Positions 1 to 8,525 are shown, counted from the stretch's first letter. The stretch: 64,000 bases of DNA from Kosakonia sp. SMBL-WEM22 (GCF_014490785.1 NZ_CP051488.1:2728001-2792000); one strand, 5' to 3'. Notes: generated by a model not told the origin, from the letters alone. Made by a program: numbers and translations.

Positions 1-97
1 GAGATAGATTTTGCTAATGAGACTAATTTTGAAAATTTACTTATCTGATGAAAATGTTATTTCAGGTAATAAAACATGCACCAAACCAGAATAACAA

Positions 98-484
98 TCA
101 GACATTAAAATCATCCGGATATAACAAAGCCAGTCTTTTTTGCGTCTCAGCAAAATTTTTATTGACCTGATGAGGCAGCTGTACTTTCAATCCTTTTCGA
201 ATCTGTGACGCAATATAAAAAGCGTCGGTCAGTCGCTCAAAGAAAATCTCATCGGAAGTTTCAAACTCTTTTACAGCATACATACCAAAAGTGAGTTCGC
301 GTAGCTTACTTTTATCCTGCTGGGTACCTTTTACAACATCTCGCAAATATTCCAGCTGCGCAACAATTGATCTGTACATAGGTTCGAGTGCACCAGCATC
401 CGGGTTACTTTTTATTGCATTGTGCCTTTTGATTGCCAGCCTCAATGCTTTCTCAACATAATCTAATGCAGTTAATTCAGTCAT
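98..484 (-). CDS. Tsi6-like immunity protein
   Basis: 128-residue, largely helical soluble protein without a signal peptide. Its middle, with stretches such as ALDYVEKALRLAIKRH, YRSIVAQLEYLRDVVKG, KLRELTFGMYAVKEFE and SDEIFFERL, matches my recollection of the Tsi6 immunity family, which protects against the NAD(P)+ glycohydrolase effector Tse6. The ATG overlaps the stop codon of the upstream effector gene by four bases (ATGA), the usual coupling of a toxin and its immunity gene. A cytoplasmic immunity protein fits a toxin that destroys cytoplasmic NAD. It is the last gene before the left edge, and the 97 bases after it hold nothing I recognise. Confidence 0.8.
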   Translation of the reverse strand: MTELTALDYVEKALRLAIKRHNAIKSNPDAGALEPMYRSIVAQLEYLRDVVKGTQQDKSKLRELTFGMYAVKEFETSDEIFFERLTDAFYIASQIRKGLKVQLPHQVNKNFAETQKRLALLYPDDFNV

Positions 485-1743
485 TTAACGGGTGTCCAGG
501 TATCTCTTTGTGTTGAAAACCATTGTATTCCACCGCCCTCTGTTTGGAAAGGTTTGCCGGGAACAGACCAGGTATCAAGAGCTGGAGTAGCTGTACTTCT
601 TAGCATCAGCGTTTTCTCCTGCGCCTGGTAAGCAATGACCTCTTTCGGCACTATATCTGTTGTGCCGCGAACCTGGCCAACAGGGTTTATTCCGAGTTTA
701 GTCGGTGGGGTATTTTCATTCATCGAATACCAGTTGCCCTGCCAGTTACCCGGCGATTGGTTCTGATAGGCTATTTTCCCGCGGTTAATTGTTTCAACCG
801 AAACCCTTTCTTCAAGGTTAATACCTGACATATATGCGTCAATTTTCCCCTCTTCAACGCCCTGTTTGCGCATGAAATCTTCAACCGTTTTTCTGTTACC
901 GCGAATGTTGATATCTTTATTTAAATTACCGGTGCGTTCGAACTTCGCATTCAGCTCAGCGCGGCGAGCTGAGACGGCTGGAGCGGGAGCAGGTTGCGCC
1001 ACAGGTTTGCCAGCCCGCCAGGCATTAAACTTCGCCCCGCCTTTAGCACCCAGGCCACCGCCAATGAGTCCGCCAAATAGCATGCTCCATTTTTGACCAT
1101 CGCTGCCCTCACCAAAAAACTCACCGCCAACGTAATTGCCGAGCGTTCCTCCGGTCATGCCACCTGCGGTGCTAAGCAGTGCAATGGCTGGCCCGGCAAT
1201 CACGGCGAGCGCGCCTGCACCAACCCCCAGCATTACCCAGTTGACCCATCCGGGGATCTCCGGGCTGATCTCATCGGTTTGCACCTTTGCACCGCCAATA
1301 AATACATTGGCGGAACCCTTGAAGATCTCTGCGCTGCAGGTTAAACGATCGCTAATGCGCGCAGCAGGATAATTATTGATGTAAACCTTTATCGATCCCT
1401 CTGCGACGCGCTGAGGTGTTCCGCTGTGTTCATCACATTCACCGAGCGACAGATGTGCGCGAATCGCCTTACGGCTGTTGATAAAAACATCAGGAGATCC
1501 CTCCTTCAGCGTCCCGGTAACGTGCCTGGGAGCCCATGACATACTGCCAAGGACTTCTCCAAGGCCTCCGCCTGCGCAAGCGCTGGCCGCAACAGTAGAA
1601 ACGACGACCAGCGCAGCACCACCAGTTACCGCTACGGCAGCGACGCCAAGCAGAGCGCCGCCGATAAGACCCGCAATCATCCAGCCTTTCGACGCCGTAT
1701 GTGCGATCGGATCATCAACTCGCGCAGCTTGGTATTCAGCCAT
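481..1743 (-). CDS. PAAR-domain T6SS effector with Tse6-like NAD(P)+ glycohydrolase toxin domain
   Basis: 420 residues from the ATG that gives the N terminus MAEYQAARVDDPIAHT, a prePAAR motif (AARxxDxxxH); a start nine codons upstream would spoil it. A glycine/alanine-rich membrane region (about 18-60) precedes a PAAR domain (about 70-160), then a second hydrophobic region (about 170-235), a Pro/Ala linker near 250 and a C-terminal toxin domain (about 275-420) with YQNQSPGNWQ, TKLGI, DTWSVPG and TEGGGIQ. Q327 and D390 are 63 residues apart, the same spacing as the Tse6 catalytic Q333 and D396 as I remember them. Total length also matches Tse6 (430). The gene overlaps the chaperone gene by 8 bases and the immunity gene by 4. 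Such effectors sit on the VgrG tip and hydrolyse NAD(P)+ in rival cells. The domain may be filed as polymorphic toxin type 46, of which I am less sure. Confidence 0.75.
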   Translation of the reverse strand: MAEYQAARVDDPIAHTASKGWMIAGLIGGALLGVAAVAVTGGAALVVVSTVAASACAGGGLGEVLGSMSWAPRHVTGTLKEGSPDVFINSRKAIRAHLSLGECDEHSGTPQRVAEGSIKVYINNYPAARISDRLTCSAEIFKGSANVFIGGAKVQTDEISPEIPGWVNWVMLGVGAGALAVIAGPAIALLSTAGGMTGGTLGNYVGGEFFGEGSDGQKWSMLFGGLIGGGLGAKGGAKFNAWRAGKPVAQPAPAPAVSARRAELNAKFERTGNLNKDINIRGNRKTVEDFMRKQGVEEGKIDAYMSGINLEERVSVETINRGKIAYQNQSPGNWQGNWYSMNENTPPTKLGINPVGQVRGTTDIVPKEVIAYQAQEKTLMLRSTATPALDTWSVPGKPFQTEGGGIQWFSTQRDTWTPVK

Positions 1744-2542
1744 GATTAACATCACTTCCGTTGCGGGCAAGGAAACGCCGGACTCCTTCTAAGGAGTCCA
1801 GGCCGGCAACGCCTTCAAATGTTCGACAGGCAGACAACTGCTGCGCAAGATGGTGCCCGCCCCCCTGCGGCAGTGTCCATAGCGCATAGCGCACGGGCTG
1901 ACTTCCTGGTACGGAAGCGATCCTTAACGCCTGCCCGTCCTGTGCGTAGAGCAAAAATACGCCTTCGCGCGCACGCTGCAGAGGTAGGTGCTGGTAGAGG
2001 GACTGGATACCGTCAAAAGAGGATAGGTGCTTCGTTTCCGTATCGAGAGCAAAGAATATTCGCGGGTCGTCAGCAAGTAACATTTGCTCAGGCTCTGTTT
2101 CCCGCTGACGATGGAATTTGATGCTCTGGATAATATCCTGATACTGCCGCTGATAATATTGACTAAACTCATCGGGGCATGTGCCAATATAACAAACAAT
2201 TTTTTTGCCAGTGGGCTGCTCATCCAGCAAGACTACCGTCTGACGTTGAAAAATAACCGTGCCATCATTTTTAAACTGGTAAAAAAGTTCAACCGCAGGT
2301 TCACCATCAACTGACACGGGCTGCGATAAATGAAGACGAAATTCTGGAACGGTAATTTCCATTTCGCGTAAAATTCGCGCCGCTACAGCCTGAATATTTT
2401 CATTTTTTTTAGCGCTGGCTCGGGATACAACAAAGGTGAATTCACTTGCGCCATTATCATTTAGCGTAAATAAATTCATGGTGCGATCTTTAAACATATC
2501 CGGTAGCGCGAGCGTCGCTTCCTGAAGAGTATAGTCAGCCAT
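1736..2542 (-). CDS. EagT6-type effector chaperone (DcrB/DUF1795) with C-terminal extension
   Basis: 268 residues. The first 145 or so form a DcrB/DUF1795 domain (SEFTFVVSRASAK, GEPAVELFYQF, IFQRQTVVLL, YIGTCPDEFSQYYQRQYQDI), the Eag family that shields the N-terminal transmembrane helices of PAAR effectors and loads them on VgrG. Eag proteins are usually near 145 residues; here a second segment (about 153-268: FFALDTETKHLSSFDG, HLPLQRAREGVFLLYAQDG, WTLPQGGG) is fused on, which I do not recognise. The gene lies 12 bases after vgrG and overlaps the effector start by 8 bases, so order and coupling support its role. A truncated relative lies at 26679-27059. Confidence 0.85.
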   Translation of the reverse strand: MADYTLQEATLALPDMFKDRTMNLFTLNDNGASEFTFVVSRASAKKNENIQAVAARILREMEITVPEFRLHLSQPVSVDGEPAVELFYQFKNDGTVIFQRQTVVLLDEQPTGKKIVCYIGTCPDEFSQYYQRQYQDIIQSIKFHRQRETEPEQMLLADDPRIFFALDTETKHLSSFDGIQSLYQHLPLQRAREGVFLLYAQDGQALRIASVPGSQPVRYALWTLPQGGGHHLAQQLSACRTFEGVAGLDSLEGVRRFLARNGSDVNHG

Positions 2543-2554
2543 TTCTGTATCCCT

Positions 2555-4489
2555 TTACTTATTGCTGTTAATAATAAAAAAGCTATCAACTTCTTGTTGG
2601 ATGGCACCTTGATGACCCGAGCCAGGTGCAACAATATCTGCATGCCCTCCATCCGGGTTCAGGTGAAGCTCACCGCCTAATGTATTTATCTGCCCTGTTT
2701 GTTTGACGGTAAAATTAAAATTATTGCCAACAATATTGATATTGCCATCGTTGGTTAACTCAATGGCGCTCTCACCGCATTCCAGACGCAAAGAAGTGCC
2801 TGCGGATAAGGTGAATGAATTGACAACTTTATCATTTCTGTCACTGCCGGTTAAATTCAGGGTATTTACTTTTACGCCGCTCTTCTGATCTTTCACCACG
2901 CGCAGCGTTTCGTTCTCGCCGACAAACTGCGTATGATTTTTTTCGATGGTGTGAGTTTCATCATTCTCAACATCAACATCAAGATTTCGCTCTGCATGCA
3001 ACCACACCTGCTCTTCGCCCGCTTTATCTTCAAAGCGCAGGGCATTAGCGTTATCCACCGAGCCATCTTTCGATCGGCTCAGGAAGCCCATCTGTGTGGC
3101 CGCTGCCGGTAATGCCCAGGGCGGCATGCTCGCTTCGTTGTAGACGCGCCCGGTAACAATCGGACGGTCCGGGTCGCCGTTGATGAAGTCAATCACCACT
3201 TCATCCCCCACGCGCGGAATTTGCACCCCGCCGAAGCCCTGGCCTGCCCACGCGCTCGACACACGCACCCAGCAGGAGCTGGTGTCATCCCCTTTCGCCT
3301 GCCGGTCCCAGTGGAACTTCACCTTTATCCGGCCATACTTGTCCGTCCAGATACTCTCCCCCTGCGGGCCCACCACTTTCGCCGTCTGCGGACCGTGGGT
3401 TTTCGGCCACGCCGTCACTGGTGCCGGGCGGAACACCACCGAAGAAGGAATCACGGTGAAGTCGGTGCGGTGCACCGTCTCGCCGTCTGACCCACTGGCG
3501 TAGCGGTTTTCTTCCAGGAAGTAGTTCGCCTCGGTGGTCAGGTACTCCCCGTTATCGCTGAAGAAGGGCGCGTTGTAGAGTGCGAAGGTGTGACCCGGCG
3601 CGATACCCACTGCCGTGGCGGTGGCCTGAATCTGCTGGTGCTCCACCTGCCAGCGCTCCTGGCGGATGCGGGCGTAATACTCCCCGTGACCGTGTTCGAC
3701 AAAACGTCCCGGCCAGTCATAAACGTCAATGCTCCCCGGCTGCGGTGAGGCCGGGTTCTGCCGGGCCTGGAACAGCCACGCGTTCGGTTTGCGGAAGTCG
3801 TAGTCGTCGAGGCTGTAGATGCCCGGCGTCACGCTGTCCTCCAGCGCCCACTGGCTGATGCCCTCTTCGCTGGTGCTGCCGCCGGAGGGCGTCGCGTGGT
3901 AGGGAATGGTTTCGTACCCGCTGAAGGGCTGGTGTTCGGTGGCAGCGTCCGTCAGCACCATCACGTGCCGCTCGGCTTCGTGACTAAAGTGGTAGGCAAT
4001 GCCCTCAAGCTCCATCAGGCGGCTGATGAAGTCGAAACTGCTCTCCTGGTACTGCACGCAGTAGCCCCAGGTGCGGTAGCTGCCGGTCAGGCGGTCCTCA
4101 AGGTTCACCTGGTATTCGCCAAGCAGGGTTTTCACGATTTGCGGCACCGTCTGCTCCTGGAAGATACGCAGGTTGCGGTCGCGCTTCATCGGCCACACGT
4201 CCGGCTCCACCGTCAGCCGGTAGACCGCATACCGCGTCCCGGACATCTCCGTGGCGCTCACCGCCACGCGGGTGATTTTACCGTTGAAGTGGCGCGTGCC
4301 GCCGGCAATCCCCTGCGTCGGCACATTCACCGTCACCGGCTGGCCGAGCAGCTGGCTGCGGTCGATGCGCGCGTCGGTGCCCAGCACGGTCAGGGAGAAG
4401 GCAAATGCCTCAGACAGCGCCTCGCGCCCGGAAAGTTTCCAGAAAAGCAGGCCGTCTACCGGTAGACTGACTGTAATCCTGTCTTGCAT
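2555..4489 (-). CDS. vgrG: VgrG spike protein (TssI), intact copy
   Basis: 644 residues, the only full-length VgrG in the window. It has the N-terminal gp27-like domain (MQERI-type start seen here as MQDRITVSLPVDGLLFWKLSG), the gp5 OB-fold region (GESIWTDKYGRIKVKFHWDR, SSAWAGQGFGG, PRVGDEVVIDFINGDPDRPI) and a C-terminal beta-helix with DUF2345-type sequence ending in SFFIINSNK. There is no toxin extension: the payload is the PAAR effector encoded just downstream via the Eag chaperone. Trimeric VgrG sits on the Hcp tube and carries the PAAR tip. Its GC-rich core is repeated in at least four broken copies between 14.1 and 26.6 kb. The DNA just upstream (4545-4667) holds a remnant of an eag gene. 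Confidence 0.95.
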   Translation of the reverse strand: MQDRITVSLPVDGLLFWKLSGREALSEAFAFSLTVLGTDARIDRSQLLGQPVTVNVPTQGIAGGTRHFNGKITRVAVSATEMSGTRYAVYRLTVEPDVWPMKRDRNLRIFQEQTVPQIVKTLLGEYQVNLEDRLTGSYRTWGYCVQYQESSFDFISRLMELEGIAYHFSHEAERHVMVLTDAATEHQPFSGYETIPYHATPSGGSTSEEGISQWALEDSVTPGIYSLDDYDFRKPNAWLFQARQNPASPQPGSIDVYDWPGRFVEHGHGEYYARIRQERWQVEHQQIQATATAVGIAPGHTFALYNAPFFSDNGEYLTTEANYFLEENRYASGSDGETVHRTDFTVIPSSVVFRPAPVTAWPKTHGPQTAKVVGPQGESIWTDKYGRIKVKFHWDRQAKGDDTSSCWVRVSSAWAGQGFGGVQIPRVGDEVVIDFINGDPDRPIVTGRVYNEASMPPWALPAAATQMGFLSRSKDGSVDNANALRFEDKAGEEQVWLHAERNLDVDVENDETHTIEKNHTQFVGENETLRVVKDQKSGVKVNTLNLTGSDRNDKVVNSFTLSAGTSLRLECGESAIELTNDGNINIVGNNFNFTVKQTGQINTLGGELHLNPDGGHADIVAPGSGHQGAIQQEVDSFFIINSNK

Positions 4490-4544
4490 GATGCGATCCT
4501 TGATGAAATGTCTTGATCGGGGAAATGTGTGCCTTTAGTGCGCA

Positions 4545-4667
4545 TTACCTCGCGCAGTGGAATTTCAGGCTCAAAACAATTTCCTGATACTACTGTTGAT
4601 GAGGCTAACTCGATTCGCCCTCGCGGTGCCGATATCGCTACCCGCTTTCTGGCCTGCAGCAGGATCC
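4545..4667 (-). pseudogene. Remnant of an eag (DUF1795) gene 3' end
   Basis: Read on the minus strand, this DNA aligns with the end of the eag gene at 26679-27059: codons for DPAAGQK, then a shifted stretch resembling the segment before SYQQQYQEII, then the end near FKLF. Frameshifts and stops destroy the frame. Its place just upstream of the intact vgrG mirrors the eag-vgrG order at 26.6-27.1 kb, so it marks one end of an old duplication or exchange. Confidence 0.6.
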
Positions 4668-4749
4668 ACCGACAAACTAACTAGTTTGATGATGATAAAC
4701 GACCCGGCTGTCAAGCGTAAACGAATATAAAAGTGCGACTACAGGATTG

Positions 4750-5241
4750 TTAAGCGCCGGGTTTATTACTGGCCTGTGGCGCCATATCCGGGAGCGTTTT
4801 CCCATCAAGCTGGCTTGCCCACTGCTTAATGTCCTTATCCATACCATCGTCAGGATGGTTAGTACGGTAATTCACAGCACTACTATCTGGCAAAATCCAG
4901 GCAGCTGAGAGCCGCCCATCAGGATAGATGACAAACGCTGAAGCGTTTTCCTGAGCCAGATGCTGCATCCAGCCCGACACAAAGAGGCCCCCCGCCGAAG
5001 TGAGATGCGGTTCACCATAAACATCAAAATTGGCAATGAAATTGTCATATTGATTGCCAAGAAGCTTTTTAAGCTGCGCTGTCACCGCTTTGTCGGCAGT
5101 AATACTTTCAACCGTTTCGAGCTTATCATAGTGACTAAGCTGGAGCGCGGCTAACGCCACGTGAGCAGGTGTAAAGGTCAGCCAGGCTAACAAAGCAACA
5201 TAATATGGCCCCTTGCCTAAAGCGCGACGATGAATTGACAT
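4750..5241 (-). CDS. Hypothetical exported protein
   Basis: 163 residues from the ATG at 5241, preceded by GGGG at a fitting distance; the open frame extends 22 codons further upstream but without a good start. The N terminus MSIHRRALGKGPYYVALLAW...ALA is a signal peptide, so the product should be periplasmic. The mature part contains NQYDNFIANFDVYGEPHLTS, GGLFVSGWMQHLA, ASAFVIYPDGRLSAAWILP and NYRTNHPDDGM. I recognise no family. It stands between the array of DUF3592-like genes and the vgrG unit, so a role as immunity to a periplasmic effector is possible, but only by location. Confidence 0.6.
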   Translation of the reverse strand: MSIHRRALGKGPYYVALLAWLTFTPAHVALAALQLSHYDKLETVESITADKAVTAQLKKLLGNQYDNFIANFDVYGEPHLTSAGGLFVSGWMQHLAQENASAFVIYPDGRLSAAWILPDSSAVNYRTNHPDDGMDKDIKQWASQLDGKTLPDMAPQASNKPGA

Positions 5242-5879
5242 ACTTTTCCCCTGAAAACCTGCATGGATTCTTATGGTGTGTAGATGCTTTATAACAAAGT
5301 ACAACACAGCTGATAAATGAATCTTTAAAAAACTATTCGACGTTGAAAGTTGAACATTACGTATGCGCGTAAAAATTAGACTCTATAAGTAAAAACTTAT
5401 GATATTACGCACTTAACACAGGTGCTAAGTTCAAATTAGAACTATTTATTGAGAATAACAGAGTGTCAGTGCGTGAATCTGTAGAAGGGTACATGTCAAT
5501 ATTGGCCGATCAAAAAATAAGCACTTTCATTCAATAAAGGACTGCCCTCCCTCATCCTGACAAACACTTTTTTATCGCTCATCTCTCATAAACTCTGTTT
5601 TCACCTGTCTGTTATAACAAAAGAAATAACCCAACTATTTGACTCTTGTAAATTCTGGCTGGGTGAGTGTACTGCAATATATGACCACTTTTTATAGCGA
5701 TGCTCTATCCAGGCTTAACAGAAGTTGAGAGAGTGGCACAACGCTTATGTCGGGAAGAGCCAGAATGCACTTTCTAACATAACGTGCGGTCTGATACGTT
5801 AGTCGCGTCCTTTTGATGCTCTCTAGAGTAAAGAAGTTAGCAAAACGATCCGAGGTAGGTAAAACAATGCATAGCTGAA
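5242..5879. other. AT-rich stretch without a recognised gene
   Basis: About 640 bases between the exported protein gene and the first DUF3592-like gene. A 63-codon open frame at 5692-5883 (minus) has no ribosome binding site and no recognisable product, and it overlaps the stop of the next gene. I see no transposase, RNA gene or strong hairpin. It may be decayed sequence of the array. Confidence 0.5.
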
Positions 5880-6251
5880 TCATTTCTCCAAAATCCCTTT
5901 AGTCTCCTTCAATATATGCTTTGCAGAGTCTACCCTAAGATAGATGACAGGAATTGTTGCACCGACCTGGTACTTATCTAAATCCATAGTTTTCACAACC
6001 GTCAAAACTTTCTCTTTTGATACAATCGCGCCGCTATTATCTACAAAAAAATAATCCACGGTGATGTTTACCAACCCATTAGTAGTAGGCGCACCCGGTA
6101 CCACAGCAGTAATTGTGCCATTAACATACACCCCATCATTTCTGATTTGCCTTGCGATCTGGTTATTTTTGATAGATCTTAATATCATAAACAAAAAGAC
6201 AGAGAGGAATGGTACAGCCAGAACATAATTTATATATTTCCAATAGGTCAT
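5880..6251 (-). CDS. DUF3592-like membrane protein (type B)
   Basis: 123 residues. One transmembrane helix (about 8-27) and a basic stretch (RSIKNNQIARQIRN) are followed by a beta-rich domain with YVNGTITAVVPGAP, GLVNITVDYFF and VGATIPVIYLRVD, the pattern of DUF3592 (a strand, a PxxG turn, then a valine-rich strand ending in YxxxxP or similar). It is the last member of the array in reading direction. Type B relatives lie at 11662-12030, 12868-13239 and, broken, at 19160-19524 and about 24111-24520. Function unknown; I infer immunity to a T6SS toxin acting at the membrane or in the periplasm. Confidence 0.75.
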   Translation of the reverse strand: MTYWKYINYVLAVPFLSVFLFMILRSIKNNQIARQIRNDGVYVNGTITAVVPGAPTTNGLVNITVDYFFVDNSGAIVSKEKVLTVVKTMDLDKYQVGATIPVIYLRVDSAKHILKETKGILEK

Positions 6252-6390
6252 TAGCAGTTGTTATCCCATTTCGCATTGTGAGCACTGACTGTTTCAGTAC
6301 ATATAAATATATGTAGACTGCTGCATTAAAAAATGCTTTATTTTATTCTGAATCTAATGCGTGATTTATTTCAAGCGCATTACTACAGAC

Positions 6391-6708
6391 TCATTCAATA
6401 AATATAAAACGAATATTATCATCATTCAGGTATTTTATTTGAATTTCCTTACCTGGTTCGAGCTGGCTTGCATAGAATGTAGAAACAGTATTTTTACCCT
6501 CTACCAGTCTCTGCCCATCAGGGAAATCCACCCAAAGTGAGTAATGAATGTTTGAACTGCCACCTTCATTAGAGCTTCTTTCTCGGATATTGATTATTTT
6601 AGCATTGAGTTCGACACCATGATTTTTTATTAGCGCATCTTTATAAAACAACCATCCGATCCAAAAAATAAACCCGCCTGTAATGAGCAGGCCGAACATC
6701 GCTTCCAT
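6391..6708 (-). CDS. DUF3592-like membrane protein (divergent type A)
   Basis: 105 residues with an N-terminal membrane helix (about 3-22), then a compact domain with ELNAKIINIRERSS, NIHYSLWVDFPDGQRL, STFYASQLEPGKEIQIKYL and NIRFIFIE. The FYA(P/S)QLxPGxxIxIxY segment is the type A signature. A good AAGGAG-like site stands before ATG 6708. It differs in lacking the PVSSDD motif of the other type A copies. Same inferred role as its neighbours. Confidence 0.7.
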   Translation of the reverse strand: MEAMFGLLITGGFIFWIGWLFYKDALIKNHGVELNAKIINIRERSSNEGGSSNIHYSLWVDFPDGQRLVEGKNTVSTFYASQLEPGKEIQIKYLNDDNIRFIFIE

Positions 6709-6775
6709 TTCTTCTCCTTAATAGTGCTGGACAATAATGGCATTAACCATTTTACGCAAAGTAACCTAATACGCA

Positions 6776-7162
6776 TTATGGACCTAAAATGATCGGCCTG
6801 TCATGGATTGCTATATTTTTAGGGTTCTTCGGATCATACTTTATTGTAATGCCATTACCAATTTTATAACGTTCTATCTCCTCAAACGACAGTGCTTGCC
6901 TCACTGCAGACTCTACTGCTAAACCCTCACGGGTTTTAAAACGAATCGTGATTTGATAAATGGGTCTGTTGCCACCCCAGTATGAGGTCTGGTGTGAAGC
7001 AACAATATCGCCTTCTACTGCGATACCTGTTTTTACCACGCGGCTCTCGACAAAGCCGCTTCTAAGCGTTGGGATAATATCTTTTATTAGCAGCCTAAAA
7101 AAAGCAAACGTACCTATACAAATCAGTAGCGCAGTGGCAGAACTCGAAATGATATCAAACAT
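6776..7162 (-). CDS. DUF3592-like membrane protein (type C)
   Basis: 128 residues. Membrane helix at about 8-28, then KTGIAVEGDIVASHQTSY, GGNRPIYQITIRFKTREG, NGITIKYDPKNPKNIAIHD and the end RPIILGP. The YDPKNP turn is a good match to the usual C-terminal motif of DUF3592 (YDPxNPxxA). The paralogues at 7666-8052 and 20490-20879 share the layout and the ending DKPIILG. The array gene order suggests one of many stored immunity genes. Confidence 0.75.
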   Translation of the reverse strand: MFDIISSSATALLICIGTFAFFRLLIKDIIPTLRSGFVESRVVKTGIAVEGDIVASHQTSYWGGNRPIYQITIRFKTREGLAVESAVRQALSFEEIERYKIGNGITIKYDPKNPKNIAIHDRPIILGP

Positions 7163-7182
7163 GGTTAGCTCAGTAGGTTAAT

Positions 7183-7551
7183 TTAAAATTCCATGCCAAT
7201 TTCAGCCAGACATTGCGGACAGGCACTGCATAAATAATGGGAAAGCTTGAGGATAATAATCCTGTCATTTAATTTTCCGCTGATTTTATCTCTGTCATAT
7301 AAAATAGCATTATTAAAATCAGTCAAACCATGCATCACAAGTAAATCCCGGTCAATATGGCAATATTGTGTTTCCATATCTGACTAAGGGGTGACAATTA
7401 AAACTTTTACTATCTCAGAAACTTCTTTGCATATCGTAAGTGCGTCATTTATTGACTTTGAAATCGTTACATTTCGAGCGTTATCATGCAGCATACATAC
7501 TGAAAACATACTCTCGGCTCCCTCTGCTCGCCCTAATTCATCTGGCTTCAT
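7183..7551 (-). pseudogene. Unknown gene interrupted by an amber codon
   Basis: One frame of 122 codons runs from ATG 7551 (MKPDELGRAEGAESMF...) to 7183 with a single TAG at codon 56 (plus-strand 7384-7386). The second half contains CHIDRDLLVMHGL and SHYLCSACPQCLAEIG. The two halves are in the same frame, which favours one gene broken by a single change over two genes. There is no membrane helix and I recognise no family; it is unlike the DUF3592 types around it. Confidence 0.5.
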
Positions 7552-7665
7552 TAATGGCACTTACTAACTAAAGCTCTACTTTTTTGATAAAAATTGGGTT
7601 AAGTTAATTAGCATAGCGCATCAGAACATACTGATTAGCACGCAGCAAGGTGAATTGGTCTAATC

Positions 7666-8052
7666 TTAATCACCCAAAATTAATGGCTTATCTGTAATAG
7701 CAATATGGTGAGGATTAGTAGGATCGTACTTAATTATTGTATAATTTCCGGCAGCAAACCGCTCAATTTCGCTAAAACTGAGCGGTTTCATTATCGTCGC
7801 CTCTGTTTGTTGCTGTTCCACTGTCTTAAAACTTAGCGTCAATCTATAAATTGGTAGATTTCCATCATAGCTGGTCGTTTGTGAAGCGTGAGTGATTAGT
7901 GCGTTAACACTAATGCCTGTACTTAATACGTCTTCTTGCATAAAAACACTTTTCAGGTAGGGATATAGCGAAGTGTGGAGGAATCTTGCCATTGGAAAGA
8001 CGCCAAACAAGAGGCCTATAATGATTATCAAAATTATATAAAAAGTTTCCAT
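7666..8052 (-). CDS. DUF3592-like membrane protein (type C)
   Basis: 128 residues from the ATG at 8052, preceded by AAGGAAC; the frame is open ten codons further upstream without a better site. Membrane helix at about 4-20, a second weaker hydrophobic stretch near 25, then STGISVNALITHASQTTSYD, GNLPIYRLTLSFKT, TIIKYDPTNPHHIAITDK and PLILGD. Close relative of the genes at 6776-7162 and 20490-20879. Probably a stored immunity gene. Confidence 0.75.
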   Translation of the reverse strand: METFYIILIIIIGLLFGVFPMARFLHTSLYPYLKSVFMQEDVLSTGISVNALITHASQTTSYDGNLPIYRLTLSFKTVEQQQTEATIMKPLSFSEIERFAAGNYTIIKYDPTNPHHIAITDKPLILGD

Positions 8053-8092
8053 GCTTGTTCCTTGCTTCGGTCTTTCTTGCACCAGAGTTGAT

Positions 8093-8464
8093 TCACCTGT
8101 CTAGCGGAGAAGGTATTTTAAACTTTACTTTTTTGGGGTCTTTGCGTGAATAAACCAAGGGCACTTTCGCACCGGGTTGGTACTCTGGAATGTTAGTAAC
8201 ATCGATTACCGCTTTTCCTTCCGCGTTGATGACTTTATTATTAGCAGTTATTAACTTCACCTGGATAATAACATTTATAAAGGAAGCATTTCCGCCACTG
8301 GAACTACGAATTTGAACTATCTCGCCATAGCCATCTACGGAATCTTCAGGTTCTATGTTTACAGCGTCTCTACCAGCCATAATGAAGGTATAACAAAAGA
8401 AAATAAACATACCCAAAAAGAAGGCGAGCAAAGGATAAGTTACAAAGTAAGAAATATACACCAT
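8093..8464 (-). CDS. DUF3592-like membrane protein (type B-like)
   Basis: 123 residues from ATG 8464; a GTG one codon upstream is equally possible as the AAGAGG site is very near. Membrane helix at about 8-29. The domain reads VDGYGEIVQIRSSSGGNASF, NVIIQVKLITANN and YQPGAKVPLVYSRKDPKKVK, close to the type B end VGATIPVIYLRxDP but with its own middle. Function unknown, inferred as for the array. Confidence 0.7.
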   Translation of the reverse strand: MVYISYFVTYPLLAFFLGMFIFFCYTFIMAGRDAVNIEPEDSVDGYGEIVQIRSSSGGNASFINVIIQVKLITANNKVINAEGKAVIDVTNIPEYQPGAKVPLVYSRKDPKKVKFKIPSPLDR

Positions 8465-8525
8465 CACCTCTTAATATAAATTATTGCCATGATCATATGT
8501 TGCAATTAAAAAAGAGAGGTTAATC

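Noticed and set aside
5692..5883. 63-codon open frame on the minus strand
   Set aside because: No ribosome site, no family resemblance, overlaps the end of a DUF3592-like gene; treated as chance.
7384..7386. TAG read through as a sense codon (suppression or recoding)
   Set aside because: No recoding signal is visible, and the surroundings are full of plain pseudogenes; a simple nonsense mutation is the easier reading.
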